Source: Molanna angustata (taxonomy: Eukaryota > Arthropoda > Insecta > Trichoptera > Molannidae). From it: 64,000 bases of DNA. Of the stretch, positions 46,084 to 56,325 are shown piece after piece. A program made the translations under genes and the position numbers. The stretch spans positions 8,020,052-8,084,051 of the forward strand of contig OY754973.1 of the NCBI GenBank assembly GCA_963576475.1, written 5' to 3'. Each line of letters opens with the position of its first letter. Position 1 is the stretch's first letter. The notes under the pieces were generated by a model, which saw only the letters and a list, made by a program, of their open reading frames with translations, was not told the origin of the DNA and searched no databases.

Positions 46084-47036
46084 TCATTTTATTTTGAGTA
46101 GGTCTTCTTCTTGACTGATTATCGTAACCGGTGACACCTCGTTCCTGCGTATATAGATTCGACAATTTTTTATCCAGCAGAATTGGTATTCCTTCTCTTT
46201 GCATATAATTTTGGTTTTGTAAAAAAGGTATTTGTTATTCACGGTAAGATGTTCATTAAGATATATAGATTTTGGTTCTCCTTGGATTCCGATATCGCTC
46301 GTCCGTAAACCTTTGTTTTTACGCATGGCTGATAGTAATACATCTTTGGTGTGACGATTGCGAAATTTCACTATGATATTTTTTGGTTTATCCATAGGTT
46401 TTGTTCGTGACGATATTCTTGAGCAGTAATCGATGTCTTGTTTAGATATTTGCACGTTCAATTTATGCCCTATGTTAGTAACAATGTCTTCTACGACTTC
46501 AGATCTATTTTCTGGTAATCCAACAATTTCAATATTGTTAAGTCTGTCCCATTGTTCTTTTTCATTGAGCTGTTTTTTGATATTAATGACTTCTAGTTCC
46601 AAGGTTTCGATGGTTTTAATCTTATTGTCAAAAATATTAACTTTTCTTTCAATTTCATCAAATTTTTTATTAAAAAAAAGACATACTTGTTTTAAAAGAT
46701 TCAAATTCTAAGCGCATGGCAGTCATATCCTTTTTGATTTCTTTAAATGAAACTAATTCTTCACGTATGAGTTTTATTTCGTATATGTAATACTGATGTT
46801 AGCGGGTCTTTTGGCGATGGCTGGGGCACTAAAGTGCTTGTATCTTGCATTAATTCTTTTTTTGTACCAGTCTTACATTTGATACACATCCAGTTTGTGC
46901 GATTTGTTTTACTCATTTTCCTGAAATTGCTTTCAACAATTCCCACACAGTTGAAGTGTAAATCATCTTTACACGCGTTACAGGTGATTCTATCACCAAC
47001 GTGTATAACCTCGTTGCATATCTGACAAGAATTCAT
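46084..47036 (-). pseudogene. LINE ORF1: PHD finger, coiled coil, L1-like RNA-binding region; frameshifted
   Basis: The N-terminal part (47036-46761) is a PHD-type zinc finger: MNSCQICNEVIHVGDRITC, then NACKDDLHFNCVGIVE and WMCIKCK, with C4-H-C3 spacing. A middle segment (about 46785-46690, another frame) gives YEIKLIREELVSFKEIKKD and the following RLEFESFK, a coiled coil. The C-terminal part (46704-46084) has FNKKFDEIERKVNIFDNKIK, a long heptad-rich stretch. An L1-ORF1-like domain follows, with EIVGLPENRSE, DIDYCSRISSRTKPMDKPKN and IIVKFRNRHTKDVLLSAMRK. Such proteins bind the element's RNA and package it with ORF2. Two frame changes, one near 46785 and one in a T/A run near 46670, break the frame. 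Either the copy is disabled or these are assembly errors. Confidence 0.85.
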
Positions 47037-47149
47037 TTTTGATTTAAATAAATCACCTATATTCCAAGAGATGGTGGTATTTGTATATTTATTAGGTAGG
47101 TGAGATTTATTTTTAAAAATGGTCAGAGAAAAAAAAATATATATTTATC

Positions 47150-47250
47150 CTCCGAGCCGCGGGGTCGAACTCCTTTTGCCAGCTCCAAGTTCACCGAATC
47201 AATTAGTCCGAGCGATTTATCCACTAGTCCACAGTCCGTAACAGGAACGT
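47150..47250 (-). other. tRNA-like module in LINE 5' region
   Basis: The minus strand reads TGGACTAGTGGATAAATCGC (box A-like) and, about 40 bases on, GGAGTTCGACCCCGCGG (box B-like). It has the same orientation as the LINE ORFs, between the satellite boundary and ORF1. It could be a SINE head, an old tRNA pseudogene or an internal polymerase III promoter. Confidence 0.45.
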
Positions 47251-47436
47251 CTTCAAAGTAGCGTATTATTAGATTGACAGCAGATTTGGTAAAGTATTTT
47301 ATTTATTCACTTGTTTATTTTTTTCCCCGTTTTTTGATTTATTGTATATATTTTTATTTAATATAATATCCTGGATATATATTATATAATAATGATTTGG
47401 GAAATAAAAAAAAAAAATATATAACTGATTCAATTT

Positions 47437-47512
47437 TTGGCCGAAGTTGGGATCGAACTTGCGATCTCTGGATCGGTAGGCGGGCCCTTAGACAACTCAG
47501 CCGTGGGCACCT
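47437..47512 (-). other. Second tRNA-like module in LINE 5' region
   Basis: The minus strand reads GTGCCCACGGCTGAGTTGTC (box A region) and GCAAGTTCGATCCCAACTTC (box B, with a plausible T-arm stem), about 75 bases in all. A T run follows at about 47400-47410 (minus sense), which would end polymerase III transcription. The acceptor stem is poor, so it is not called as a tRNA gene. Confidence 0.45.
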
Positions 47513-47832
47513 TTGAATGACTCGCCAATATTTCCAATATATATGCTCTGCCTTTATATTGAAATAATACAAGAAAAAATAATAATCTTGCCTTCTTTGA
47601 TATACAACAATGGTGTTCACAGTCACAAGATTCAATATTTAGATTCAGAAAAAATAACTTAAATCGGATAATCAAAACAGATTCGAACATGCAGTGCATG
47701 TATAATAATGTTAATTCACTATTGATATGTTTAAAACTTTCTGTATCGCGTTATAAACCGAGTTATAAAGATTTAAATATGGAGCAACACTTTGACACCA
47801 CCGACGCGTAAACAACTACCAACGACGCGTAA

Positions 47833-47929
47833 AAGTATAAATATTCTATCTAATGAATACAGAATATTCTTTGAATTATTTACTTTTGCATCTTTGAGGT
47901 AGGTACCTATCCAATATAAGTACAAATAT
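47833..47929. repeat. 82-bp satellite, middle block
   Basis: AAGTATAAATATTCTATCTAATG continues the unit exactly where the left block stopped, and one further unit ends at AAATAT, where the Helentron-like element is inserted. Confidence 0.85.
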
Positions 47930-48942
47930 TCCAACTGTCGATTCGTTCATGAGAATTCAATTCTCTGAATGAATCGACATTATTAAGCCAAGATGCGTAT
48001 ACGACGGAACATTTTGTATGGCGTAGTGGACTTTTTATGTTAATAAAACCAACTAGAGGCAAGAGTCTTGCGGACTTGCATGCTAATAAAACCAACTAGA
48101 GTCCTCGCAGCATATATGTTCCCATACATGGATTTACTCAGAATTCGGAGTAGAACATTTTATGTGAGTTTTGTGTGTGTGTGTGTGTCCCTTATAACTT
48201 TTGATCCGCTCAATTTACAGAACCCAAATTTTCGGAATATATAAACAATTATAGGCCTACAAAACTTTTATACTCATAATTTCAATTTTTGTTTCAGTCA
48301 GGGGTTATTAACTTTTGATATTTTTCCATATATTTCAGAAACCATAAAAGTTAGAACGCTGAAAATTAGTATAAACATAGACAAATACAAAATCTCAAAT
48401 TAGTTTGTTTTTTAAATTCCAGGGATCCTCAAACATTTTTTATTATGAAAAATATTTTTTTATGATAAATTTATGAGTTTAACTGCCTATATTTCCAAAT
48501 TTTTTAAAAATATCGAAAAAAAAAACGAAACACCCCAACTAGATAATTTAATTTTCTATAAAAAATATTAACATTGTATTAGCAAATCTCATATTTTTTG
48601 AACAATTTTTAGAAAAATTGAATTTAGTGACGACATTGCTTCATACAATTTGTATAGAAGTAGCCTACACACAATATCTAAGAAGACTTAATAGTTTGAT
48701 ACAAATCTCCAAAAATACATACATACCATCATGCTGTTTTTATATTCTGGGTAGGATCAAAGGACTAACCTCCATACTATCCTATCTTGACATACATATC
48801 TAGGTAGATTTGTTGTATAGAAAACCAAATATCTTAAAATATTAAATAATTTGTATTTATGGGTTTATAGTTTGGTACTTAATCTTCAACTATACGTACT
48901 ATCGCTATCGACAGTTGGATCTCATGTGTTACATGCAACTAG
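47930..48942 (+). mobile_element. Helentron-like non-autonomous element in the satellite
   Basis: It starts TCCAACTGTCGATTCGTTCA after a T. A foldback of about 20 bp lies at the 5' end (TCGATTCGTTCA with TGAATGAATCGA). A GT microsatellite is near 48170. The 3' end holds ATCGACAGTTGGATCTCATG, a CATGTGTTACATG hairpin and CTAG before a T. The flanks AAATAT and TCTATA rejoin into the satellite unit, so insertion was between two T with no duplication, as reported for Helentrons. The length is 1,013 bp and there is no ORF. Confidence 0.85.
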
Positions 48943-49335
48943 TCTATATAAACATTATTATTTCCAATGCATAAATATTCTAGTGAATTATTTACCGTTT
49001 CACTGTTGATGTACCTAGTACCTACCCAATTAAAAAATAATATTTCCAATGAATACATATTTTAGTGAATAATTTACCCTTGCGCCGTTGAGGTACCTAA
49101 CCAATTTAAAAATATTGTACCCAACGTATAAATATCCTAGTGAATTATTTACTGTTTCACTGTTGATGTACCTAGTACCTACCCAATTTAAAAATATTAT
49201 TTCCAATGAATACATATTTTAGTGAATAATTTACCTTTGCGCCGTTGAGGTATCTAACCAATTTAAAAATATTATACCCAACGTATAAATATTCTAGTAA
49301 ATTATTTACTGTTGCACTGTTGTGTTTCCTAGGTA
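48943..49335. repeat. Satellite, right block with 82/75-bp alternation
   Basis: GTGAATTATT or GTGAATAATT words start at 48983, 49065, 49140, 49222 and (as GTAAATTATT) 49297. The spacing is 82, 75, 82 and 75, a higher-order dimer of 157 bp. One half has CACTGTTGATGTACCTAGTA, the other GCGCCGTTGAGGTACC. Confidence 0.85.
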
Positions 49336-49984
49336 TATCCAGACAAATTCCCATTTTTTCATTGCACACAAGGCTATCGTCAATACAGGCGTAGCGGACG
49401 GAGTGCATCCGACTGATTTTAAAATTCTTTGAATTAGAATTCATACAAGTGCGTCCACTGATCGGCAACGAACGGAACGTGCCCATCGGATCGTCGTAAT
49501 GCCTTCGCTGTTGCTAGGAGAGGCAACAATTTTTTATGTGCATTTTCTATGGTGACTTTATTTATTTATTAAAAGGGTACATCGAAAGACATCCAGCTTA
49601 CAATTTTCATAAAAAGAAAACAATATTGGTTATTATTATGAGTACCTACTGGACGTCCAATTATGGATGCACACAACATTACAAAATTACATGAGTTCAT
49701 ATTAATTACACACGTAAGTTACAAAAGTAAGAGTTATATAAATGAGAGAAAATTAAGTTACAAAAGTTAAGCAAAAAAAGAAAAATTAGTTATATCAGTT
49801 GAGCAAAGGAAAAAAAAAATTACATAACTAATACAAGTTACATAAATCGAAGTCAAAAAAAAGTTACATAAGTTAGAGAAAAGACAATTTCAAACTGATT
49901 ACAATCAAATAGCGTATATAAATAGTACTGAGACCTTTTTAAACCAACAAGCGCGAATTAACTTTTTTCTTAAAAGCATCGCTT
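49336..49984. other. Unassigned; possible minus-strand LINE tail
   Basis: TTTATTTATTTATTAAAA at about 49558 fits a minus-strand LINE tail. Downstream, AAGTTACA words recur irregularly between 49720 and 49880. No gene was recognised. Confidence 0.4.
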
Positions 49985-50440
49985 TTTTTTAAACAATGAA
50001 TATGTCCTTGAAACAAATACATATAAATCCTCATACATTCCCTAAATTAACTATAAATGCTTGTGCTATCATCATCATCAGCTCAACATCCCTGGCTTCC
50101 AAAAGAAGTTTTCGCCATTCCGATCTGTCAGCGGCTCCTTGTCTCCAATTGACCATGCCCAAAGAGTCCAGGTCCCCCTGGACGCAGTCTATCCATCTCA
50201 ACTTGGGTCTCCCCCTACGCCTCACACCCTCTGGTCTATGGTGAAGGACTCTTCTGGCGGGCAGCTGCTCACTCATCCACAGTCCAAGTCCAAGCCATCT
50301 GAGTCTCCCAATCCTTACAAATACCCTAACGTCTATATCATCATAAAGATGCTATAGGTGAACGAAATCGGTCGTGACAGGATTCGAACTCGCAACCACT
50401 GGATTACTAATCCAGCGCGCTAACCGCTCTGCCACCACCC
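49985..50440 (-). mobile_element. tRNA-derived SINE (family A) split by an RTE fragment
   Basis: The tail half lies at 49985-50069 (GAATATGTCCTTG to TGCTTGTGCTAT in plus reading). The head half lies at 50350-50440, with box B (minus GGTTGCGAGTTCGAATCC) and box A (GGCAGAGCGGTTAGCGCG). The two halves join perfectly across the repeated word TGCTAT. Confidence 0.85.
50070..50349 (-). pseudogene. RTE-type LINE C-terminus inserted in a SINE
   Basis: The minus strand encodes MSEQLPARRVLHHRPEGVRR, RGRPKLRWIDCVQGDLDSLG and WRQGAADRSEWRKLLLEAR to a stop in a TGATGATGATGA tail. This is the classic RTE-type C-terminus and tail. TGCTAT at 50064-50069 and 50350-50355 is the target duplication. The copy is severely 5'-truncated. 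The frame is open to the truncation, which suggests a fairly recent insertion. Confidence 0.85.
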
Positions 50441-51335
50441 ATCTATTTTTTTATGGAAAACGTCAATTAAATTTTTTATGAACATTTTGATCATTTTTAC
50501 GTAGTTAGATAGTGGAATTATCTCGATCATATTATAAATTCAATTGTTTTGATGTTTCTTACTTAATCACGCGAAAACGGCTGAAAGATTTTGGATGAAA
50601 CTTGGCTTTAAGACATATATATTTTTTACATTCGTTCTTATTTTCATTGAATAAAATCATGTAAGAGCCGAACATGCGATTACCAAGCCGAAGAAACAAT
50701 CATTTTGTATTTGCATTTACGATGGAAAATTGTCAACAAATCCAAATGACAGTTGTGTCGGTAATCCGACGACTGGTGCGTCTCTGTGGACGCACTGCCA
50801 CAAACAAATCCGTCTGATGCGCTCCGTCCGATCCGCCCGCTGCGCCTGTGTGGACGCTAACCTTAACACCATTGTATTAGTCGATGTATGTAAATAATAT
50901 ATATCAATGTATGTGTGAAATCTATGTGTGGTGCATTCAATGTGTAAGTGAGGGTCGGGACGCTCCAGAAGATGTTTAGCCCTGCACAATATGACCCACA
51001 TTTAGCTACCATCTCAAGGCTCCGTTCCACATTCAGACTGAACTATCCTCTCCCATCTCCTCCTACCATCCCATTCTCCTAACCTCCCTTCCCTTCATCT
51101 TAAGCCAGACTATTCACAGATATTTATTATTTACAGCATCGACCGAGAGAACTTGACATCTGATATATTTTTATTAATCATGTAATTTATAAAGTTCAGT
51201 TATATACTAACCGACTATTGTGGTATAGATGAAAGTCATTTGAAATTCGTATTGCGTACTGAGATCAATTTCCAGTAAAGGGGAACTTTATTGTAATACT
51301 TATATTTTCACGCGATTTTTGCTTTTCTGGGATTG
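50441..51335. other. Unassigned stretch
   Basis: No gene was recognised. GTGTGGACGC and GTCCGTC words around 49450 and 50790-50850 suggest a diverged dispersed repeat. Confidence 0.4.
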
Positions 51336-51429
51336 GAACACGTTAATTGGAAGAAATTGCCATATGGAAATAAACTTGATGTTTGCTAAAGTGCAAATTC
51401 TTAAATCATTGAACACATATTTCAAAGTC
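51336..51429 (+). mobile_element. LINE 3' end with ATTGCC hairpin
   Basis: TTAATTGGAAGAAATTGCCA, then TATGGAAATAAAC, is a diverged copy of the 15870 and 55066 3' ends. Confidence 0.5.
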
Positions 51430-51980
51430 TTCTTCTTCTTCAAAGGCACTGCTGCCCAAATCGGGCCTTGGCCTCCTCCAACTTTCGCCTCCAACCCTCC
51501 CTGTCCTCAGCCACCGTTCTCCATCCGGTCACTTGGAGAAGCTGGTTCGCATCTTTGGTTGCTTCGTCTTCCCATCTCGGTCTTGGTCTTCCTATCCTCC
51601 TTTACCCCGGATGTCCCATCATCACCCTCTTGGGCACCCGTGAGTTTGGCATTCTTTGTACGTGTCCAGTCCATCTCAATCTCAAGAGCCTCATATGGGT
51701 TGAGATACTAGTGGCCTGGTATGTGCTGTACAATTTATCGTTGCGCCATTCATCGCCGTCTCTCACGGCCCCACAGATTCGACGAAGCACCTTCCGCTCG
51801 AATGTGTCCAGGGACTCTTACTGTCATTGTCATTGCCTCGCATCCATACGCCAGTACCGTTCTGATGATTGTCTTGTACAGCGTCAATTTTGTTTTCCTA
51901 TGGACGTCTCGAGATTTAAACACTGGCAACATGGAGAAATATGTCTTATTAGCAGCTGCATATTTCCAGAACAAGTTCTA
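51430..51980 (-). pseudogene. RTE-type LINE, C-terminal part of ORF
   Basis: The minus strand gives YFSMLPVFKSRDVHRKTKLT, then LYKTIIRTVLAYGCEAMTMT. After a frame change it continues with LRRICGAVRDGDEWRNDKLY, ISTHMRLLRLRWTGHVQRM and RVPKRVMMGHPG, and ends at an AAGAAGAAGAAG tail (51430). The RT core is absent. It is a separate subfamily from the neighbours. Confidence 0.8.
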
Positions 51981-52089
51981 AAAAATCGAAAAGTGGACAC
52001 GGTTATTCAAGATAAATGTCAACATCAAGATAAATGTCAAAATAACAATGGAGTAAAACACAAAGCTTCATAATGTTGCCTTTTCAGAT

Positions 52090-52175
52090 ATGTTAAGTAC
52101 ACTCGCACACCTGTCGCTCGTTTCTCCACATTGTTTCTCCCGTGTTGGTATTAATGAACGAATGAACATAAATAG
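52090..52175 (+). mobile_element. LINE 3' end scrap
   Basis: CACTCGCACACCTGTCGCTC, CACATTGT and a final AATGAACGAATGAAC match the end of the 35440-35735 family. Confidence 0.45.
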
Positions 52176-52195
52176 CTACAAGGATGTCACCAAGT

Positions 52196-52226
52196 CAGGA
52201 AACCAGAAAATCTTTCTGGTTTCCTG
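52196..52226. other. Perfect 14-bp stem-loop
   Basis: CAGGAAACCAGAAA, a 3-base loop, then its exact complement. No T run follows, and no gene is adjacent. Confidence 0.6.
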
Positions 52227-52384
52227 GAAGAAAGGTGGAAAAGTAATTGAACATAATATATGAGAACCAAAGAACTGGACCGGCTCTCGCTCGGATAACC
52301 TAAAAAAATAATATGCGGTTTTGATTAATTTTTTTAATATTTATTTATTAATGTATGAATTTTCTTAGTTGCTTTGTGGTGTTA

Positions 52385-53000
52385 TTTCAAATATGTAAGG
52401 AAGGTATCCTTTTCCTCATGACTGAGGATAGCGGCTGCAGTCTGTCGCCACACGTATGGCCCGCCTCCATGCCAATCTGTTTTGGGCTGAACGCAGAGCA
52501 CCAGTCACAGAAGACCCCATTGTGGACTTAACCAAATCGCTCCATCTGGTCGGTGAGCGACCACGAGATCTCCGTCCCTCCACGCTGCCCATCACAACAA
52601 GCTTCTCGAGGCAGTCTGGTTCCCTTCTGGCAATGTGTCCAAAGAATTGAAGGATACGTCTGTAACATATCGTCGATAGACGATCCTCGATCCTTAGCTC
52701 GTCTAGAATTGACACATTGGTTCTTCTGGCTGTCCATCGATCCTCTTTCGCTCTGACTTCCTAAGTGTCCATGTTTCCACACCATACAGGAACATCGGGA
52801 ATATCAGAGCCCTGATGAGTCTAGCCTTCGTGTTTTTCGTAATGGTCCTGTCCTCCCATACTCTTGTGAGTTTTCCCAGTGCTCCCTTTGCCATGGCGAT
52901 GCGTCTTTTTATTTCACAACTACCGGTGTCACATATGTTGGAACCCAGATATGTGAAGTCATGTACTATCTCAAGATGGTTTAGAGAGTTTATTGGGGGA
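52385..53000 (-). pseudogene. RTE-type LINE, C-terminal part of ORF
   Basis: The minus strand gives HDFTYLGSNICDTGSCEIKR, MAKGALGKLTRVWEDRTITK and LIRALIFPMFLYGVETWTLR. After a frame change near 52715 it continues with DELRIEDRLSTICYRRILQF, FGHIARREPDCLEKL, GRRSRGRSPTRWSDLVKS and AQNRLAWRRAIRVATD to a stop. It is the end of the ORF only. The subfamily is distinct from all others here. Confidence 0.85.
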
Positions 53001-53840
53001 AGTTTAAGTTTTAGGGAAGGAAGGTATACTTTTTCTTTTTTTGTGCATCAGAGTACTAGAGAGAGAAAAAAATCACACGATAGAATTTAATTTAGGAATC
53101 AAACTATTTTTTCTTCACATTATACTACAGAAAACAAGTACATTTATCGAACATGAAACTAAAACAAAATGTTTTCACACTATTCACGTCTGTTTTTTGT
53201 CTTGGTCGTATACATTTATTTAGACCGGTGCGACAGAGATACCATTTTCGTGTGAAACGAAGTCTTCCTCCGAAGTGCTTTTAGAGTTATTCCGAAGCCT
53301 TATTACGAGAAGTTGATGGATAAAAGCAAAAAGTCCGTCTAGAGGATCATAAGTGTTGTGGTTTTATTTTTTTTTGAGATTTAATTATTTATTTATTTTA
53401 TCTCAGAAAGCTACAGCTTTAAGTGATGTATTATACATTTCATTCTCTGTATGAAAGTTGAGCCAAAAATACTTTCTTCAATTTAAGAGATGGAACACAA
53501 TTTGAGATAACAATTATACGGGTTCACTAATTACTTGGGAGTCGACAGTACCTACTCAATTCAAACCATACAATATTCTTGCCTGCCAAGCAAAGAAAAA
53601 CTCGTTTATACATTATAATACCCTCGTTATATGCCGCTTTTAACTTAAATACTTTCATAATTAGTTTTACAAACATAAGTTTTGACAGAAATAAAAACGA
53701 CCATGTTCAATCAAAAAGATTAATATTTTTGACATATTTACCCACATTTATGTTTCATTGTGTGGCAACACAGATGTTCCATTTTGATCTGCGCGCGCAT
53801 CCGCCGAGCGAGTTGCAGCCAGAGACGGCCTCCCTCCAAA
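53001..53840. other. Unassigned stretch
   Basis: No gene was recognised. Short plus-strand frames have no domain. Confidence 0.4.
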
Positions 53841-54381
53841 CAGTGTAGCCAACCTCATCCTAGAGTAAAACTGCATACATGTTTAAGAAAACTGTAAATA
53901 GTAATTCAAAAACTATAAATCTACATCTTTTCTTATTTTGTATTATTTAATGGTAATAATGATTAAAACACATATGGGGAAAAAATTATAAACAAAAAAA
54001 TCATGACATGTGATCATCAAATTTTTATCAATATAACAAAATAAAGTTGTTCTGTAAAACACATATTATACAATCATTTTATATGTGAATTATCACCTGT
54101 TTTAATTATTTCAACTTGTTTGATATCAATTAATTAATTTATTTATTTATTTGTTCAGGAAAAAAAACAGTGAAATAGAACATCAAAAAAAAACTTTTCC
54201 ACAAATTAATTGAATTAAGTAAACAGTACAAAACAACTAAAATATAAAACCTACTATTAAAAAAAACAGAAATAAAAAAATATTAATTAAAAACTATAGA
54301 TTTGGAAGTCTAAATTAAAAACTGAGAGGATTTCCAAAAAACTGTAAATCTACAGTTAAAACTGTAGGGTTGGCCACACTG
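53841..54381. mobile_element. hAT-type MITE with perfect 8-bp duplication
   Basis: The left end CAGTGTAGCCAACC and inverted right end CAGTGTGGCCAACC match at 13 of 14. CCTCCAAA flanks both sides exactly (53833-53840 and 54382-54389). An 8-bp duplication and CAG-starting ends are the hAT signature. The inside is AT-rich with an ATTTATTTATTT tract near 54140 and no ORF. Mobilisation would depend on a hAT transposase elsewhere. Confidence 0.85.
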
Positions 54382-54739
54382 CCTCCAAACCACGGCTTCA
54401 TTCTGTCTGTCCAACTGTTAGACGTGATCAAAACGAAGCTCTCCACGTCGCCATCGTATCGTAGTTCAAAATTATTTAAGGAATAATATAAGTATATAAA
54501 GTAAAGTATTGTACACCAGCTGATATTGTCAAAATAAAAACTGTAAGTAAAAACCGCTTTTATCTTTTTGAACATACCCAAAGAACATCAACCCCATAAT
54601 TGCCATCCATATTGTGTCTGCAGATGCAAGCTGTGTCTAACAAAAGTGCTAAAACTAGTATTTTAGACATTTTTTTTTAGTTGAAAACAAATTCACTTAT
54701 TAATCCAATCATGGACTTCCACTCCGATCTGCTGAACGT

Positions 54740-55160
54740 ACTACACTATACATCCCTGTGCATAACATAGAATTTTACAGATCGTCGTTCGAAATACAAT
54801 CAGCACGACTATAGAATAGTCTTAAGTTCGGATATTGCGTCGTCTAACTCACTTTGTATTTTCAAGAAAAAACTAAAGAAGGAATTTATCCCTGAACACC
54901 GAATCCCGATTTCCTCTCCTTGTTCTACCCTATCCTTTTTTTGGTGAAGTATTTTATTATTTTTTGTTTTAATTGTATCTTAGTGTTATCTATATTATCT
55001 TATTATTTTGTTATCGTATTATTTTGTTGTTGTACCTACATACAAATTTGTCATACTTTGTAATATGGTTAGTTGGAAGAAATTGCCTAATGGCAATAAA
55101 TCCGCCAGTGTGCAATATATTTGTTTATATTATGTACAGAAAAATGAATGAATAAATAAA
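54740..55160 (+). pseudogene. LINE C-terminus and 3' UTR relic
   Basis: The plus strand includes SLCIFKKKLKKEFI, close to the FKKKLK motif that ends many Jockey/CR1 ORFs. The 3' UTR follows with TTAGTTGGAAGAAATTGCCT, AATGGCAATAAATCCGCC and an AATGAATGAATAAATAAATA tail. This links the ATTGCC stem-loop family to a Jockey/CR1-like ORF end. Confidence 0.55.
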
Positions 55161-55699
55161 TATTATTTTAAATAAAAAAAATATAACTATGAATTCGGAA
55201 GCGAAGACATGTCTATATTTTTTGGAGTCTTTTCCTTAGACTATATTTTTCTTCAAAATCAGTAACGTTTTCTTCTTCAACGACACTCTTGGGTTGAGAT
55301 AGGCTTCCCCTTATTGCTCAGTCTAGGTACAAACCTACATACGTCTTTTAAAACGTAATAACATAATGCGAAACGACATTATTATTTTGTGTTCAGACAT
55401 GAATATTCCATACTTTGTGATACGTTTATGCCTCTTTACAAAGGATTGCTTTATTTTGATGTAATATATTTTTTGTTTAGGTACTTAACATATGGGTACG
55501 TTTTATTTCATATTTATTATGATTATATTAAGTTTGAGTAAATATATGAACATAATTACTCGTTTCTTATTCTTTGATTTTGTTGAAATTGTTAATGTTA
55601 ACTCAGCCCTATACTTACTTATAAAAATATAGTTATTCTTGTTGTTGTTTGGTTTCTAAGTATTTAGTCGAGACACGAGTTTCGAGGTGAAATAAAAGA
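55161..55699. other. Unassigned stretch
   Basis: No gene was recognised; a CTTCTTCAACGACACTCTT word at about 55270 may be a LINE scrap. Confidence 0.35.
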
Positions 55700-55865
55700 A
55701 TAAATTTTATATCATAGTACAGATACCAAAAATTGTTAAAAAAAGTTTGAGATATACTGCTACAAAGTTCATATTTTTTAAAAGAAAATTAAATTATCAA
55801 GTTGGGGTGATTCGGGGTTTTTCGATAGGTATTTTTAAAAACTTTGGATATAAAGTGAAACACTC
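55700..55865 (-). mobile_element. Helentron-like element fragment
   Basis: AAATTGTTAAAAAAAGTTTG, GAAAATTAAATTATCAAGTT and GGGGTGATTCGGGGTTTTTC match the interior of the element at 56326-57330 (around 56610-56720). It ends at the RTE fragment that follows. Confidence 0.6.
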
Positions 55866-56325
55866 ATCAAGCCAGTCCTCACGTATGCTTCCGAAACCTG
55901 GGTGATAACCAAACAAACTGAAGGATCCATAGCGGCTTTTGAAAGAAGGATCCTTCGAACGATCTACGGGCCAATAAAAGATAATAATGGTTGGCGTCGT
56001 CGATACAACAGGGAGCTATATGAGACCTATGGAGAGCCCGATGTGATCAGTTCCATTAAGATAGGGCGCTTAAGATGGGCTGGTCACATAATCCAAATGG
56101 ACGATGACAACCCCACAAAACGCCTCACACTTTCTGGGCCACAAGGTCGAAGGAGACCAGGAAGACCAAGGACTCGATGGATGGACAGTGTCGATGCCGA
56201 TGCTTCCACAATAAATATTAGAAACTGGAGAACGAAGGCAACGGATAGACGGGAATGGAGGAGACTCCTGGATTCAGCCAAGGCCCACCCAGGGCTGTCG
56301 AGCTTATGATGATGATGATGATGTA
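55866..56325 (+). pseudogene. RTE-type LINE C-terminus with ATG tail
   Basis: The plus strand encodes PVLTYASETWVITKQTEGSI, AAFERRILRTIYGPIKDNNG, YNRELYETYGEPDVISSIKI, GRLRWAGHIIQMDDDNPTKR, RRRPGRPRTRWMDSVDADAS and TDRREWRRLLDSAKAH, then a stop and GATGATGATGATGATG. It is open from the 5' truncation to the natural stop, so it is one of the youngest RTE copies here. It sits between Helentron-like fragments. Confidence 0.85.

Larger units (their letters stand above)
42767..47832 (-). mobile_element. Near-complete CR1-type LINE inserted in the satellite
   Basis: On the minus strand: 5' region 47832-47037, ORF1 47036-46084 (broken), ORF2 45875-43020 (intact), then a 3' UTR of about 250 bases and an A-rich, AAAATAAAAAGAAAAAATAA-type tail ending at 42767. 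AAGTAT flanks both sides (42761-42766 and 47833-47838), and removing the insert restores the 82-bp satellite phase. A two-ORF layout with a PHD finger in ORF1 and an apurinic-type endonuclease plus RT in ORF2 is that of the CR1 group. The 5' boundary rests on the satellite restart, so the upstream tRNA-like parts could be separate insertions. Confidence 0.8.

Noticed and set aside
45866..46204. Minus-strand 112-codon frame between ORF1 and ORF2
   Set aside because: It lies in another frame over the end of ORF1 and the inter-ORF spacer, with no domain.
51319..52073. Plus-strand frames of 130 and 201 codons
   Set aside because: They are antisense to the RTE fragment at 51430-51980, which has recognisable protein motifs on the minus strand.
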